A stretch of 64,000 bases of DNA from Streptococcus sp. oral taxon 061 (GCF_013394695.1 NZ_CP058258.1:578001-642000); one strand, 5' to 3'; counted from the first letter of the stretch, positions 25,407-37,619 are shown. The notes: generated by a model not told the origin, from the letters alone. Numbers and translations are program-made.

Positions 25407-26856
25407 ATGGCAAACAAGAATACAACTAAAACAAGACGAAGACCGTCTAAAGCAGAATTGGAAAGAAAACAAGCGATTCAACGAATGCTGATTTCTTTAG
25501 CTTTGGCTATCTGTTTAATTTTTGCAGCTCTCAAATGGGGAGCTGTCGGAATCACTGTTTATAACCTGATTCGCTTACTCGTGGGAAGTTTAGCTTATCT
25601 AGCTATTTTCTCTCTCCTAATCTATCTATTTTTATTTAAGTGGATTCATAAACAAGAAGGCTTGTTAGCAGGTTTCTTCTTTATTTTTGCAGGCTTGCTC
25701 CTCATCTTTCAAGCTTATCTTGTCTGGAAGCTTAGCATGGCAAATGCTGTTTTTCAAGGAACGATTGGACAAATCTTTAAAGATTTAACTAGTTTTCAAG
25801 TAACAAGTTTTGCAGGAGGAGGCTTGTTAGGGGTAGGTCTCTATATTCCGGTAGCCTTTTTGTTCTCAAATATCGGTACCTATTTCATAGGGGCAATCTT
25901 AATCCTAATCGAGCTCTTTTAATGAGTCCATGGTCTATCTATGATATTGCTGATTTTCTTTCAGCTCGATTTGCTATCTGGATGGAGCGCCGTGAACAGA
26001 AAAAACAAGAGCGCTTTATCAAGCGTGAGGAAGAAAAAGGCACGAAGAGAAGCAGAAGAGCAAGCAAGACTTGAAAAAGAAAGAGAAGAGCAGGCTTTGC
26101 TTGACATGCAGCCTGTAGATATGGAAACTGGAGAAATCTTATCAGACCAACCACTGCAAGAATTTCCTCCACTTCCAGAGGAGGAATGGGTAGAACCTGA
26201 GATTATTCTCCCGCAAGCTGATTTTGATTACCCTGAAGAAGGAGACTATCCAGAGGAAGAAGTTTTCTCTGAAGAAGATGATGATGACGAAGAGGTAGAA
26301 GTAGATTTTTTCTGCTAAAAAGGCATTGGAGTATAAGCTCCCAAGCTTGCAACTCTTTGCGCCAGATAAACCAAAAGATCAGTCAAAAGAAAAGAAAATT
26401 GTTCGAGAAAATATCAAAATTTTGGAAGAGACCTTCGCAAGTTTTGGTATTAAGGTAACAGTTGAGCGTGCTGAAATTGGTCCGTCGGTGACCAAGTATG
26501 AGGTTAAACCTGCAGTTGGTGTCCGTGTCAACCGTATTTCAAACCTAGCAGACGATTTAGCTTTGGCCTTGGCTGCTAAGGATGTCCGTATCGAAGCACC
26601 GATTCCTGGGAAATCCTTGGTAGGTATCGAAGTTCCTAACTCGGAAATTGCAACTGTATCCTTCCGTGAGCTTTGGGAACAATCTCAAACAAAACCTGAA
26701 AATCTTTTAGAAATTCCTCTTGGAAAGCAGTCAATGGTACGGCTCGTAGTTTTGATTTGGCTAAAATGCCTCACTTGCTAGTTGCCGGTTCTACGGGTTC
26801 TGGTAAATCTGTTGCAGTTAATGGTATTATCGCTAGCATTCTCATGAAGGCTCGTC
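25407..26856 (+). pseudogene. ftsK: ftsK, truncated and frameshifted copy at the repeat junction
   Basis: The first 1450 bp of the DNA translocase gene that is complete at 51304-53640. Four single-base indels (25911, about 26037, about 26308, about 26723) break the frame, and the sequence stops just after the Walker A motif at 26856, where copy 2 of the 25.9-kb repeat begins. Every indel is in or beside a short homopolymer and the intact copy lacks them all, so these look like sequencing errors at a contig end rather than gene decay. Confidence 0.9.
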
Positions 26857-26946
26857 AATCCATGATTGCGGTCTTTTTTAGGTGCAGGGTTGCCAGATAA
26901 AATATGGTATAATAAAGGGAAATAGAGTTTTTGAAAGTGAGAGAAG

Positions 26947-27624
26947 ATGATTTCAAAGAGATTAGAAACAGTAGCTTCTTTTGTTCCCCAAGGAGCTGTT
27001 TTGCTGGACGTCGGTAGCGACCATGCTTATTTACCTATTGAATTAGTTGAAAAAGGTCATATTGAAGCTGCCATCGCGGGTGAAGTTGTAGAGGGGCCCT
27101 ATCAATCTGCAGTTAGAAATGTTGAAAGTCATAGCTTGACTGAGAAAATTCAGGTTCGTTTAGCCAATGGTTTAGCAGCTTTCGAAGTAAGTGATCAGGT
27201 CTCTGTTATCACTATTGCAGGAATGGGTGGTCGTTTGATTGCTACGATATTAGAAGAGGGTTTGGACAAACTAGCCAATGTTGAGCGATTGATTCTTCAA
27301 CCTAATAATCGTGAAGATGAGTTACGTAGTTGGTTACAAGAGCATGGATTTCAGATTGTAGCTGAAAGTATTTTAGAGGAAGCTGGAAAATTTTACGAGA
27401 TTCTAGTAGTGGAAGCTGGGAAAATGAATTTATCAACTAGCGATATCCGTTTTGGTCCTTTTCTATCTAAAGAACTTAGCTCCGTATTTGTCCAAAAGTG
27501 GCAAAGAGAAGCAAGTAAGCTCGAATTTGCCCTTAGTCAAATCCCAGAAAAAAATCATGAAGAACGTCAAGTTTTAGTAGATAAAATTCAAGCCATCAAG
27601 GAGGTGCTCCATGAAAGCAAGTGA
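26947..27624 (+). CDS. trmK: TrmK tRNA methyltransferase, second copy
   Basis: Same 225-residue protein as at 1049. It is the first intact gene after the junction. Its extended -10 promoter is retained, but the sequence before it is ftsK rather than the ATPase gene. Confidence 0.93.
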   Translation: MISKRLETVASFVPQGAVLLDVGSDHAYLPIELVEKGHIEAAIAGEVVEGPYQSAVRNVESHSLTEKIQVRLANGLAAFEVSDQVSVITIAGMGGRLIATILEEGLDKLANVERLILQPNNREDELRSWLQEHGFQIVAESILEEAGKFYEILVVEAGKMNLSTSDIRFGPFLSKELSSVFVQKWQREASKLEFALSQIPEKNHEERQVLVDKIQAIKEVLHESK

Positions 27625-28408
27625 AGTGATTAAGCGTTATGAAACCTATTGCCCTCAAGAATTTTCTATGGAAGGCGATAATCGTGGACTGCAGATTGGT
27701 ACCTTAGACAAAGAAATCCAGAAAGTCATGGTTGCCCTTGATATACGTGAAGATACAGGGCAGAAGCTATCGAAAAGGGTGTTGATTTGATTATCGTTAA
27801 GCACGCGCCAATCTTCCGTCCGATAAAGGACTTGGTAGCTAGTCGCCCTCAAAATCAGATTTATATTGATCTTATCAAGCATGATATTGCAGTCTACGTT
27901 AGCCATACTAATATTGATATTGTTGAAAACGGACTTAATGACTGGTTCTGCCAACTATTGGATATTAATGATACAACTTATCTACAGGAGACAGGTCCTG
28001 AACGTGGTATCGGCGTATAGGCAATATTAAACCTCAAACATTTGAAGAATTTGCTAGTCATGTTAAGGAAGTCTTTGGTCTAGATAGTCTCCGTATGGTG
28101 TATTATCATGAGAGTGATTTGCAAAAGACCATTTCAAGAGTTGCTATCTGTGGTGGCAGTGGGCAATCTTTCTATTCTGATGCTTTAGCAAAAGAAGCAG
28201 ATGTCTACATCACTGGTGATATTTATTACCACCACTGCCCAAGATATGCTGTCAGATGGCTTGTTGGCTCTGGATCCGGGACCACTATATCGAAATGCTT
28301 TTTGTGGAAAGAATTGCAGCACTCTTGAACGAATGGAAGGAAGAAAATGTTTGGTCTCTCGAAGTTATCGCAAGTCAGGCATCAACCAATCCATTCCATC
28401 ATATCTAG
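27611..28408 (+). pseudogene. Nif3-like gene, second copy, broken by four indels
   Basis: Compared with the intact gene at 1713: a T is lost near 27758, a G near 28012, and a C is gained near 28228 and 28282. The losses and gains cancel, so the length is unchanged but the frame is wrong over most of the centre. Density and type suggest read errors. Confidence 0.9.
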
Positions 28409-28424
28409 TTAGAAGGTAAAGACA

Positions 28425-29524
28425 ATGAAAAAAGTTGCCATTGTAGGAGCAGGGATTGTAGGGGCAACAGCCGCCTACTATCTCTCTAAGAAGCAGAGGT
28501 CGAAGTAACTGTCTTTGATCATGGGCACGGACAAGCGACCAAGGCAGCGGCAGGAATTATCAGTCCCTGGTTTTCTAAACGACGCCAATAAGGCCTGGTA
28601 CAAGATGGCGCGCCTTGGAGCTGATTTCTACGTGGATTTATTAGCTGACTTAGAAAAATCTGGTCAAAAGTTGATTTCTACCAGAGTTCCGGTGTCTTTC
28701 TGCTTAAAAAAGATGACTCCAAACTAGAGGAACTCTATCAACTAGCCTTGCAACGTAGAGATGAATCTCCCTTAATAGGAGAATTAGCCATTTTAGACCA
28801 AGTGGCTGCAAGTAGCTTATTCCCTGGATTGGAGGGATTTGAAAGATTACTCTATGCTTCTGGTGGAGCTCGAGTAGATGGGCAACTCCTAGTGAATCGG
28901 TTACTTGAAGCCAGTCAAGTTAAGGTCGTAAAGAAAGAGGTCAGTCTAACTCCTCTAGCATCGGGTTATCAGATAGACAATCAAATGTTTGACCAAGTTA
29001 TCTTGTCCACAGAGCTTGGGCTTGGTCACATATTAGAGCCTTTAGGATATGAGGTAGACGTTCGTCCTCAAAAGGGGCAACTTCGAGATTACCAAGTGGA
29101 ACAAGACATGGGAGCTTATCCTGTAGTTATGCCTGAAGGGGAGTGGGATTTGATTCCATTTCCAGGTGGGAAGTTGTCTCTGGGAGCTACTCATGAAAAT
29201 GATATGGGATTTGACCTAACAGTTGATGAAAATTTGCTTCAGCAAATGGCTGAGGCAGCGAGTCCATTTTATCCTAACTTAAAAGATACAATGATAAGTG
29301 GTGGGCGCGTGGGGATTCGTGCCTATACAAGTGATTTCTCTCCATTCTTTGGACAGGTTCCAAACTTATCAGGAGTCTATACAGCAAGTGGTCTAGGATC
29401 TTCAGGCTTAACGACCGGCCCTATTATAGGATATCATTTAGCTCAAATGCTTCAGGGGAGAAGTGGAGAATTAGATCCAGCAGATTATCCGACTGAAAGA
29501 TATATTAAAAAGAAACAATCGTAA
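28425..29524 (+). pseudogene. FAD oxidoreductase gene, second copy, broken by indels
   Basis: Relative to the intact gene at 2527: A lost near 28488, C gained near 28585, G lost near 28669, a T-to-G change near 28702, then a compensating G loss and gain around 29012-29019 that changes a few residues. The last 500 bp read normally. Confidence 0.9.
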
Positions 29525-29624
29525 ATCTTTTACTTAGTTTTTACGGTAGTATTAGGAAAGTAAATGACTTTCTCTATCAAAAATGGTAAAATGAAAAAAA
29601 TAATCCAAGAATTGAGGAAATAAA

Positions 29625-30644
29625 ATGCAAGAAAAAATTCTGGTAACGGGTGGAGCAGGTTTTATTGGAAGTCACACTGTCATTGAACTGGTTCAAGCCG
29701 GACATCAAGTTGTTGTCGTGGATAATTTGGTCAATAGTAGTCGTAAAAGTCTTGAAGTAGTTGAAAGAATCACAGGCATAGAAATTCCTTTCTACGAAGC
29801 TGATATTCGTGATACGGAAACTCTTCGTGATATTTTCAAACACGAAGAACCAACAGGAGTTATCCATTTTGCTGGTTTGAAGGCTGTAGGGGAATCTACA
29901 CGTATCCCACTTGCCTACTATGATAACAATATTGCTGGTACAGTTAGTCTTTTAAAAGCAATGGAAGAAAACAACTGTAAAAATATTATTTTCAGCTCTT
30001 CAGCAACAGTTTATGGAGATCCTCATACTGTTCCAATCCTAGAAGATTTTCCACTTTCAGCTACTAACCCATATGGCCGTACCAAACTAATGCTTGAAGA
30101 AATCTTGACAGATATCTATAAAGCAGACTCAGAATGGAACGTTGTGTTGCTTCGTTATTTCAACCCAATCGGTGCGCATGAGAGTGGTGACCTAGGAGAA
30201 AATCCAAACGGCATTCCAAACAACCTTTTGCCGTATGTAACACAAGTCGCAGTTGGTAAGTTGGAACAAGTTCAAGTCTTTGGAGATGACTACGATACTG
30301 AAGATGGAACAGGTGTTCGTGACTATATCCACGTCGTTGACCTAGCAAAAGGACACGTTGCCGCCCTTAAGAAGCTTCAAAAAGGCTCTGGACTCAATGT
30401 GTATAACCTTGGGACTGGAAAAGGCTACTCAGTTCTTGAAATTATCCAAAATATGGAAAAAGCTGTTGGACGCCCAATTCCATACCGTATCGTTGAACGT
30501 CGCCCAGGTGATATCGCAGCTTGCTACTCAGACCCAGCAAAAGCTAAGGAAGAGCTCGGATGGGAAGCAGAACTTGGTATTACAGAGATGTGTGAAGATG
30601 CATGGCGTTGGCAGAGTCAACATCCAAACGGATTTGAAGACTAA
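29625..30644 (+). CDS. galE: UDP-glucose 4-epimerase, second copy
   Basis: Protein identical to that at 3728. It is the first gene of copy 2 beyond the error-rich zone; its galE-type terminator follows at 30659-30686. Confidence 0.94.
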   Translation: MQEKILVTGGAGFIGSHTVIELVQAGHQVVVVDNLVNSSRKSLEVVERITGIEIPFYEADIRDTETLRDIFKHEEPTGVIHFAGLKAVGESTRIPLAYYDNNIAGTVSLLKAMEENNCKNIIFSSSATVYGDPHTVPILEDFPLSATNPYGRTKLMLEEILTDIYKADSEWNVVLLRYFNPIGAHESGDLGENPNGIPNNLLPYVTQVAVGKLEQVQVFGDDYDTEDGTGVRDYIHVVDLAKGHVAALKKLQKGSGLNVYNLGTGKGYSVLEIIQNMEKAVGRPIPYRIVERRPGDIAACYSDPAKAKEELGWEAELGITEMCEDAWRWQSQHPNGFED

Positions 30645-30869
30645 TCATTTGATTAAACAAAAAAGAGGAAGTAATTCCTCTTTTTTAATACTTTATATGT
30701 GCTTGTGTGATAGAAAAACGTCTTAAAAGAACAGTTTATTTATTATTGAAATATTGGAACAATTAAATGTAAAATTGTATAAAATTAGTCTAGCAAAAGA
30801 CTATAATTTTCTAGAAAATTATGCTACACTAGAGGGAGTGGAAATTAGAAATCTATGGCCCACCAAATT

Positions 30870-31073
30870 TTAAGATTCATCTATGATTAGAGCACGAGTA
30901 GGGCAATTTTTAACGGCTTCTAAAGCATCGTCGCTACAAGGAATTTCTTTCTCTAATTGTTCAGGATCATCGAAAAAACGGACGATACCATTATCATGGT
31001 AATCAAATAATTCTGAATAAGTTTGGCAGAGCCCACAGGCGATGCAACGTTCGGGTATAAGTCTAATCTTCAT
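30870..31073 (-). CDS. 4Fe-4S ferredoxin, second copy
   Basis: Same 67 residues with CIACGLC as at 4973, including the promoter whose -10 box is 6 nt from ATG. Confidence 0.87.
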   Translation of the reverse strand: MKIRLIPERCIACGLCQTYSELFDYHDNGIVRFFDDPEQLEKEIPCSDDALEAVKNCPTRALIIDES

Positions 31074-31118
31074 ATTTATATTGTAATAAGAAACTAAAAA
31101 AATCTCAAGGAGTAAGGT

Positions 31119-31607
31119 ATGGAAAAGGAACCGTGGCAAGAAGATATTTATGAGGAAAACAAGGAAGAGTCGAGAAGTGAGCGCCATTCTAGAAGTGGAA
31201 AGTGGGCTTTTCTTACAGCGAATAACATTTTAACAACCCTGGCTATCATTTTCTTTATTGTTGTTATAGGTATGATTATTGTTTTAATATACTTATCTTC
31301 GGGTGGAAGTGATAGAACATCAGCTTTGAAGGATTTTTATGATTCTGCAAATCCTAAAGTTGAAGAAGTAACTACTGTAACGACAGAAACAACTACGGTA
31401 GCTACTACTGAGTCTGGCGAACAACAAAATACTACAGAGGCACATACTGATTCTGAAGGAACTATTACAGTTTTGCCAGGAGAAGGGGAAGCAGCCATTG
31501 CGGCTCGCGCTGGAATCTCTATTGCTCAACTTGAAGCCTTGAATCCTGGTCATATGTCTTCAGGAACTTGGTTTGCAAATCCTGGTGATGTCCTTAAGAC
31601 AAGATAG
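31119..31607 (+). CDS. LysM-like membrane protein, second copy
   Basis: Identical to the 162-residue SAG1386-type protein at 5222; again directly before cmk. Confidence 0.84.
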   Translation: MEKEPWQEDIYEENKEESRSERHSRSGKWAFLTANNILTTLAIIFFIVVIGMIIVLIYLSSGGSDRTSALKDFYDSANPKVEEVTTVTTETTTVATTESGEQQNTTEAHTDSEGTITVLPGEGEAAIAARAGISIAQLEALNPGHMSSGTWFANPGDVLKTR

Positions 31608-31615
31608 GAGTGACA

Positions 31616-32287
31616 ATGAAAACAATTCAGATTGCTATTGATGGGCCAGCTTCCAGTGGTAAGAGTACAGTAGCTAAGATTATTGCTAAGGACTTTGGCT
31701 ATACTTATCTGGATACAGGCGCTATGTATCGTGCGGCGACTTACATCGCATTGAGAAACCAAATTAGCCCAGATGAGCCATCTCAACTTCTTGAATTATT
31801 GGAACAATATCCAATTAGCTTTGGACGCGCTGAAAATGGAGAACAACTTGTTTTTGTTGGAGATGTAGATGTAACAAATCCAATCCGAGAAAATGAAGTA
31901 ACCAACGCTGTCTCTGCTTTTGCGGCGATTCCAGCTGTTCGTGAAAAATTGGTAGCCCTTCAGCAAGAAATTGCCCAACAAGGTGGTATCGTTATGGATG
32001 GCCGCGATATTGGAACAGTAGTCTTGCCTCAAGCTGAATTGAAGATTTTTCTAGTAGCATCTGTAGATGAGCGTGCGGAACGCCGTTACAAGGAAAATCT
32101 TTCAAAGGGTATCGAAACAGATTTGGAAACTTTGAAAGAAGAGATTGCTGCGCGTGATTATAAAGATAGTCATCGTGAAACTTCACCTCTCAAGCAAGCC
32201 GAGGATGCAATCTATTTGGATACGACTGGACTCTCTATTTTAGAAGTTGTTGAAAATATTAAATCAGAAGCACAAAAACATTTATAA
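31616..32287 (+). CDS. cmk: Cytidylate kinase, second copy
   Basis: Same as 5719; ATG chosen by the GGAG at normal spacing. An essential gene that would be present twice if the repeat were real. Confidence 0.94.
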   Translation: MKTIQIAIDGPASSGKSTVAKIIAKDFGYTYLDTGAMYRAATYIALRNQISPDEPSQLLELLEQYPISFGRAENGEQLVFVGDVDVTNPIRENEVTNAVSAFAAIPAVREKLVALQQEIAQQGGIVMDGRDIGTVVLPQAELKIFLVASVDERAERRYKENLSKGIETDLETLKEEIAARDYKDSHRETSPLKQAEDAIYLDTTGLSILEVVENIKSEAQKHL

Positions 32288-32425
32288 GAACTATAAAAAC
32301 GATGAACTGAATTTCGGTTTGTCGTTTTTTATCATGATTTGTCAAATAGTCTGTTTTAAGGTATAATAGTTGCTGTTAAAGAAAATTTGACATTCAAATA
32401 ATCATAAATTTTTTAAGGAGATAAC

Positions 32426-32764
32426 ATGAATCATTTACCAAATTGCCCAAAATGTAATTCAGAATATGTATATGAAGATGGCGCACTTCTTGTTTGTCCA
32501 GAATGTGCTTACGAGTGGAATCCTGCTGAACAAGTTGAAGCAGAAGAAGGCCTTGTTGCTATCGATGCAAATGGAAATAAACTAGCTGATGGGGACACAG
32601 TTACCTTGATTAAAGATTTGAAGGTTAAAGGTGCTCCTAAAGACCTCAAACAAGGAACTCGTGTGAAAAACATCCGTATTGTTGAAGGTGACCACAACAT
32701 TGACTGTAAGATCGATGGTTTTGGTGCTATGAAGCTTAAATCAGAATTTGTGAAGAAGATTTAA
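32426..32764 (+). CDS. yjdM: YjdM/PhnA family zinc-ribbon protein, second copy
   Basis: Identical to 6529, with the TTGTCA-17-TATAAT promoter at 32339-32367. Confidence 0.89.
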   Translation: MNHLPNCPKCNSEYVYEDGALLVCPECAYEWNPAEQVEAEEGLVAIDANGNKLADGDTVTLIKDLKVKGAPKDLKQGTRVKNIRIVEGDHNIDCKIDGFGAMKLKSEFVKKI

Positions 32765-32766
32765 TC

Positions 32767-33399
32767 ATGATTAAAAATGAAAAAGTAATATTTTATAGTC
32801 GTATCTTTTTAATCATAGCAGCCTTTACCGGTGTATACTTGGAGATCACCAAGCGCGGTGGTTTAGGGATGTTGCTTTACTACACTGTACTTTCTAACCT
32901 TTTGGTTGTACTTTTTACAGGTTATCTTTTGTTAAAGATGCGTAGTGGAGGTGATAGTTGGCAGAGTCCTGGTATTCTACGTCTCAAAGGTGGCGTCACT
33001 ATGAGTATTATGATTACTTGTGTCATCTATCATTTCATGCTAGCTCCTTTGACGACAGATTTTTACCGTTTGGAAAATTTCCTTTGCCATTATATTGTCC
33101 CTCTCTGGTTTTTAGCAGATACAGTTATTTTTGATAAGAGTCGTCAATATAAGTTAGTTGATCCCATGCTTTGGACTAGCCTTCCTTTGCTTTATATGAT
33201 TTTTGCCCTCTTAAACGGTTTTGTTCTAAAGATGGATGTCCCTAATGCTAAGGATAGTCCCTTCCCTTATTTCTTTTTGAATGCTACCAAACATGGTTGG
33301 GGTTTTGTCTTTAAATGGGCAGCAACTATCTTTGTTGCCTACATGGTTTCAGGATATCTCTTTTATCTTGTAAAAAGTATAAAAAAATCTAAGAAATAA
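32767..33399 (+). CDS. Pr6Pr-like membrane protein, second copy
   Basis: Identical to the six-helix protein at 6870, 2 nt after yjdM. Confidence 0.7.
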   Translation: MIKNEKVIFYSRIFLIIAAFTGVYLEITKRGGLGMLLYYTVLSNLLVVLFTGYLLLKMRSGGDSWQSPGILRLKGGVTMSIMITCVIYHFMLAPLTTDFYRLENFLCHYIVPLWFLADTVIFDKSRQYKLVDPMLWTSLPLLYMIFALLNGFVLKMDVPNAKDSPFPYFFLNATKHGWGFVFKWAATIFVAYMVSGYLFYLVKSIKKSKK

Positions 33400-33536
33400 A
33401 AGTACCCAATGTGGGTGCTTTTTTGTTATAGAGATAATTGTACCCGGACAAATCGATTTATTTTATCTTGTTATGCAGTCTTAAATACCTTACAATAAAA
33501 ATGTAGCTACCAATACAACTATTGAGGATGAAAAAA

Positions 33537-34412
33537 ATGACTGAAAATCGTTATGAATTAAATAAGAATTTGGCACAGATGCTTAAAGGTGGCGTCATCA
33601 TGGATGTTCAAAATCCTGAACAAGCAAGAATTGCAGAGGCTGCAGGTGCAGCAGCGGTTATGGCTTTGGAGCGAATCCCAGCTGATATTCGTGCGGCCGG
33701 TGGTGTCTCTCGAATGAGTGATCCAAAGATGATTAAGGAAATACAAGAAGCTGTCAGCATTCCAGTTATGGCTAAGGTTCGAATTGGGCATTTTGTCGAA
33801 GCTCAAATTTTAGAAGCCATCGAGATTGACTATATTGATGAGAGCGAAGTTCTATCTCCAGCTGATGATCGTTTTCATGTGGACAAGAAAGAATTTCAAG
33901 TTCCTTTTGTTTGCGGTGCTAAAGACCTAGGAGAAGCCTTGCGTCGTATCGCTGAAGGTGCTTCAATGATTCGTACCAAAGGGGAACCTGGAACAGGAGA
34001 CATCGTACAGGCTGTTCGTCATATGCGCATGATGAATCAAGAAATCCGCCGCATTCAAAACCTCCGTGAGGACGAATTATATGTGGCCGCAAAAGAACTC
34101 CAAGTACCTGTAGAATTAGTTCAATATGTCCACGAACATGGAAAATTACCAGTTGTTAACTTTGCAGCTGGAGGGGTTGCAACACCAGCGGACGCTGCTC
34201 TTATGATGCAGCTAGGTGCAGAAGGTGTGTTTGTTGGCTCAGGGATTTTCAAGTCAGGTGATCCTGTTAAGCGTGCGGCTGCAATTGTCAAGGCTGTTAC
34301 CAACTATCAAAATCCTCAAATTCTGGCTCAAATCTCTGAAGATCTAGGGGAAGCCATGGTTGGTATCAATGAAAATGAAATCCAAATTCTCATGGCTGAG
34401 CGAGGAAAATAG
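33537..34412 (+). CDS. pdxS: PLP synthase subunit PdxS, second copy
   Basis: Identical to 7640 (Lys80 and Asp23 retained); promoter at 33468-33496. Confidence 0.95.
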   Translation: MTENRYELNKNLAQMLKGGVIMDVQNPEQARIAEAAGAAAVMALERIPADIRAAGGVSRMSDPKMIKEIQEAVSIPVMAKVRIGHFVEAQILEAIEIDYIDESEVLSPADDRFHVDKKEFQVPFVCGAKDLGEALRRIAEGASMIRTKGEPGTGDIVQAVRHMRMMNQEIRRIQNLREDELYVAAKELQVPVELVQYVHEHGKLPVVNFAAGGVATPADAALMMQLGAEGVFVGSGIFKSGDPVKRAAAIVKAVTNYQNPQILAQISEDLGEAMVGINENEIQILMAERGK

Positions 34413-34985
34413 ATGAAAATCGGAATATTAGCTTTGCAGGGAGCCTTTGTAGAACATGAAAAAGTGCTTACTGAACTAAGAGTTGAAAGTATTGAATTGC
34501 GAAACCTAGAAGATTTTCTGCAACACCAGAGTGACCTGTCGGGTTTGATCTTGCCAGGAGGTGAGTCAACGGCCATGGGTAAGCTCTTACGTGATCAACA
34601 AATGTTGATTCCTCTAAGAGAAGCTATACTCAATGGCTTACCAGTCTTTGGGACTTGTGCCGGTCTGATTTTGCTAGCGAGACAAATCGCTTCTCAAGAG
34701 GAAAGTCATCTGGCGACTATGGATATAGTAGTAGAGCGTAATGCCTATGGGCGTCAGCTAGGAAGCTTTTATACTGAAGCAGACTGTAAGGGTGTTGGTA
34801 AAATTCCCATGACCTTTATCCGTGGACCTATTATTAGTGAAGTTGGTGAGGATGTTGAAGTTCTAGCAATCGTCAACGGTCAAATCGTTGCTGCTCAAGA
34901 AAAGAATATGCTAGTGACTTCATTTCATCCGGAATTGACAAATGATCTTCGCTTGCACCAGTATTTTATCAATATGTGCAAATAA
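34413..34985 (+). CDS. pdxT: PLP synthase glutaminase PdxT, second copy
   Basis: Identical to 8516, catalytic Cys82 retained, start abutting the pdxS stop. Confidence 0.95.
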   Translation: MKIGILALQGAFVEHEKVLTELRVESIELRNLEDFLQHQSDLSGLILPGGESTAMGKLLRDQQMLIPLREAILNGLPVFGTCAGLILLARQIASQEESHLATMDIVVERNAYGRQLGSFYTEADCKGVGKIPMTFIRGPIISEVGEDVEVLAIVNGQIVAAQEKNMLVTSFHPELTNDLRLHQYFINMCK

Positions 34986-35017
34986 AAAAGAGGTTGGGAT
35001 TTTCCCAACTTCTTTTT

Positions 35018-35665
35018 TTACATATAATAAACAATGGCAATGTATTGCAGAGTTGAGGCTGCTAGGATGAAGAGATGCCAAATCATATGAAAGTATGGTT
35101 TCTTCTTAGCGTAGAACCCAGCACCAACTGTATAGCATAGGCCTCCTGATACCATGAGACACCAGAACATTGGATTTGTTTGGCTGATAATTGCTGGTAA
35201 GATTGCTACAACTAGCCATCCCATGATGAGGTAGAGAATGAGACTAAATTTTTCATTGACTTTTTTGGCAAAGATTTTATAAAGAATACCAAAAATAGTC
35301 GTTCCCCACTGAATGGCGATAATGAGATAACCAAACCAGTTGTTCATCAAAGTTAAAACCACAGGAGTATAAGATCCAGCGATTGCCACATAAATCATGG
35401 AATGGTCAATAATCCGCAAGACATACTTATGAGTCGAACCGTAAGCCATAGAATGATAAATAGTGGATGAAAGAAACATGAGAAAAAGGCTGATGACAAA
35501 AATCGAAACACCAATGGATGATAAAAATCCATGGGCTTCATAACTATAGGTTGATGAAATTGGAAGTAAGATGAGCATGATAACTGCACCGACAGCATGG
35601 GTGACACTGTTAGCTATTTCTTCTCCAAAACTAAGTCGTTTACTAAGTTTGAAACTAGTATTCAT
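35018..35665 (-). CDS. Hemolysin III family membrane protein, second copy
   Basis: Identical to 9121-9768, overlapping the DUF1836 gene by 11 bp. Confidence 0.87.
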   Translation of the reverse strand: MNTSFKLSKRLSFGEEIANSVTHAVGAVIMLILLPISSTYSYEAHGFLSSIGVSIFVISLFLMFLSSTIYHSMAYGSTHKYVLRIIDHSMIYVAIAGSYTPVVLTLMNNWFGYLIIAIQWGTTIFGILYKIFAKKVNEKFSLILYLIMGWLVVAILPAIISQTNPMFWCLMVSGGLCYTVGAGFYAKKKPYFHMIWHLFILAASTLQYIAIVYYM

Positions 35666-36110
35666 TTGTTTCCTCCTCTTCGGTTTCTGTATAGACTAGT
35701 GCTAGTGTTTGATGATAGAGTTTGACCGTTTGGCAGCTTGCTCGGATAATAGGATTAGCTGGGTCTATGTCCTCATTCATATAGTCCACAAAAGCATTGT
35801 AAAGTTCTTCTGAATTAGTGTCTGTGTGTAGGGTATTAAGGGTTTGAGCAATTTCTTGGATAGAAAAAACAGACTTGAGAGTGGTAATAGCAATCAATCG
35901 TGCGATTTGTTTGCGTTGGTATTTTTTCTTTTCAGGTTTACTTATATATCCGTGTTTGACATAGTTGTTCACCATGGATGCTGTCAAACCTTTCTCCTTG
36001 TCAGGAGAAGCTGGAGGACAGATTTGATTGACATAGAGCAGAACCTGGTCCAGATAGAGATTGATACTTGGAATTTCTTCCCATTTTGGATAGGAAAAAG
36101 TGGTATTCAT
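35655..36110 (-). CDS. DUF1836 putative regulator, second copy
   Basis: Identical to 9758-10213; the palindrome over its -10 box recurs at 36126-36146. Confidence 0.79.
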   Translation of the reverse strand: MNTTFSYPKWEEIPSINLYLDQVLLYVNQICPPASPDKEKGLTASMVNNYVKHGYISKPEKKKYQRKQIARLIAITTLKSVFSIQEIAQTLNTLHTDTNSEELYNAFVDYMNEDIDPANPIIRASCQTVKLYHQTLALVYTETEEEETNEY

Positions 36111-36241
36111 TTTCAACTCCTTTTTATCTAGTTTTAATAACTAGATTATAAAATATTAGAAATAATAAGTCAAGTTTCAAGTGCTTGTAGAAAGAAATAA
36201 TTTATGCTATGATGAGAGAAAATAGTATGAAAAGAGGATAA

Positions 36242-36745
36242 ATGATGGAGATTCGCTTAGCCTTTCCAAACGAAGTTGATGCAATTATGCAAGTGATTGA
36301 GGGAGCCAAGAAATATTTGGCAGAAGCTGGCAGCACTCAGTGGCAAAACGGCTACCCAGATGCAGATACCATTATTGAAGATATCATCTCTGGTCAAGCT
36401 TATGTAGCCCTAGACGAAGGTAACCTCTTAGCCTATGCAGCAGTGACTAAGAGCCCAGAAAAAGCTTATGAAGCAATTTATGATGGCAACTGGGAGGGAA
36501 ATGAAGCAGAATACTTAGTATTTCACCGTATTGCCGTTGCTAGAGATGCGCAAGGTCAAGGTGTTGCTCAGACCTTTTTAGAAGGTTTGATTGAAGGCTT
36601 CGATTACCTAGATTTTCGTTCAGATACGCACGCTAAAAACATAGCCATGCAGCATATCTTTGAAAAACTTGGCTTCAAACAGGTTGGTAAAGTTCCAGTA
36701 GATGGGGAACGCTTGGCCTATCAAAAATTAAAATTAAATGTCTAA
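36242..36745 (+). CDS. GNAT acetyltransferase, second copy
   Basis: Identical to 10345, overlapping ogt by 8 bp. Confidence 0.89.
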   Translation: MMEIRLAFPNEVDAIMQVIEGAKKYLAEAGSTQWQNGYPDADTIIEDIISGQAYVALDEGNLLAYAAVTKSPEKAYEAIYDGNWEGNEAEYLVFHRIAVARDAQGQGVAQTFLEGLIEGFDYLDFRSDTHAKNIAMQHIFEKLGFKQVGKVPVDGERLAYQKLKLNV

Positions 36746-37250
36746 GAAGTATGTAAAAATGCTATACAAGTCACCGATTGGTCCCCTATCTCTGCTAGCA
36801 GATGACCACTATTTGTTTGGGATATGGATTGAAGAAGAGAGCGATTTTGAGAAGGGATTATCTGAAAATGATGTGACTGTTGTTGACAGTCATCCCATTT
36901 TAAATCAAATCACTTCCTATTTAGAGACTTATTTTAAGGGGCAAGATCAAGACTTATCTGAAATGCCTTTAGCTCCTGTCGGTAGTGACTTTGAAAAAAG
37001 AGTCTGGAACTACTTGAGAGGAATTCCTTTTGGTCAGACAGTTACTTATGGGCAAATAGCTAAGGACTTGCAGGTGGCTTCTGCTCAAGCAATCGGAGGA
37101 GCAGTAGGTCGCAATCCTTGGTCTATCCTTGTACCTTGTCACCGTGTGCTAGGTGCTGGAGGACGTCTGACAGGCTATGCTTGGGGACTCGAAAAGAAGG
37201 CTTGGCTCTTAAGGCATGAAGATGCAAGTTATCAAGAAAATAAAAAATAG
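36738..37250 (+). CDS. ogt: O6-alkylguanine-DNA alkyltransferase, second copy
   Basis: Identical to 10841, PCHRVL acceptor Cys134 present. Confidence 0.92.
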   Translation: MSKKYVKMLYKSPIGPLSLLADDHYLFGIWIEEESDFEKGLSENDVTVVDSHPILNQITSYLETYFKGQDQDLSEMPLAPVGSDFEKRVWNYLRGIPFGQTVTYGQIAKDLQVASAQAIGGAVGRNPWSILVPCHRVLGAGGRLTGYAWGLEKKAWLLRHEDASYQENKK

Positions 37251-37262
37251 AAAGAGAAGAAA

Positions 37263-37619
37263 ATGTTAGAATTTGTCGAATATCCAAAATGTACAACTTG
37301 TAAAAAAGCTAAGAAAGAATTAGATCAACTCGGACTAGAATATAAAGACGTTCATATCGTTGAAGAGACTCCGAGTGAAAAGGTCATTTTAAACTGGCTC
37401 GAAACTTCGGGATTTGAATTGAAGCAATTTTTCAATACTAGTGGAATCAAGTATCGTGAACTCGGGTTGAAAGATAAGGTTGGAACATTGTCAAACAAAG
37501 AAGCAGCCAAACTCTTGGCCAGTGATGGTATGCTATTGAAACGTCCAATACTAGTTGAAAATGGTCTTGTAAAACAAATTGGCTATCGTAAATCATACAA
37601 GGACTTGGATTTGAATTAG
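37263..37619 (+). CDS. ArsC/Spx-family protein, second copy
   Basis: Identical to 11366, CTTC motif retained. Confidence 0.84.
   Translation: MLEFVEYPKCTTCKKAKKELDQLGLEYKDVHIVEETPSEKVILNWLETSGFELKQFFNTSGIKYRELGLKDKVGTLSNKEAAKLLASDGMLLKRPILVENGLVKQIGYRKSYKDLDLN

Larger units (their letters stand above)
958..26856. repeat. 25.9-kb direct repeat, copy 1
   Basis: Bases 958-26856 recur in the same orientation from 26856 to 52753. The offset is 25,898 at the left end and 25,897 from about 29020 onward. All intact genes in the two copies encode identical proteins. Copy 1 carries four single-base indels in its last 950 bp, within ftsK: loss of a G at 25911, an extra A near 26037, an extra T near 26308, and loss of a G near 26723. 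They sum to zero. Copy 1 ends abruptly inside ftsK with only one base (C) of microhomology to the start of copy 2. Confidence 0.95.

Noticed and set aside
27611..29524. Natural pseudogenisation of the Nif3 and oxidoreductase genes
   Set aside because: The intact versions are present at 1713-3627, and the changes are balanced single-base indels clustered at the junction, so they look like sequencing errors.
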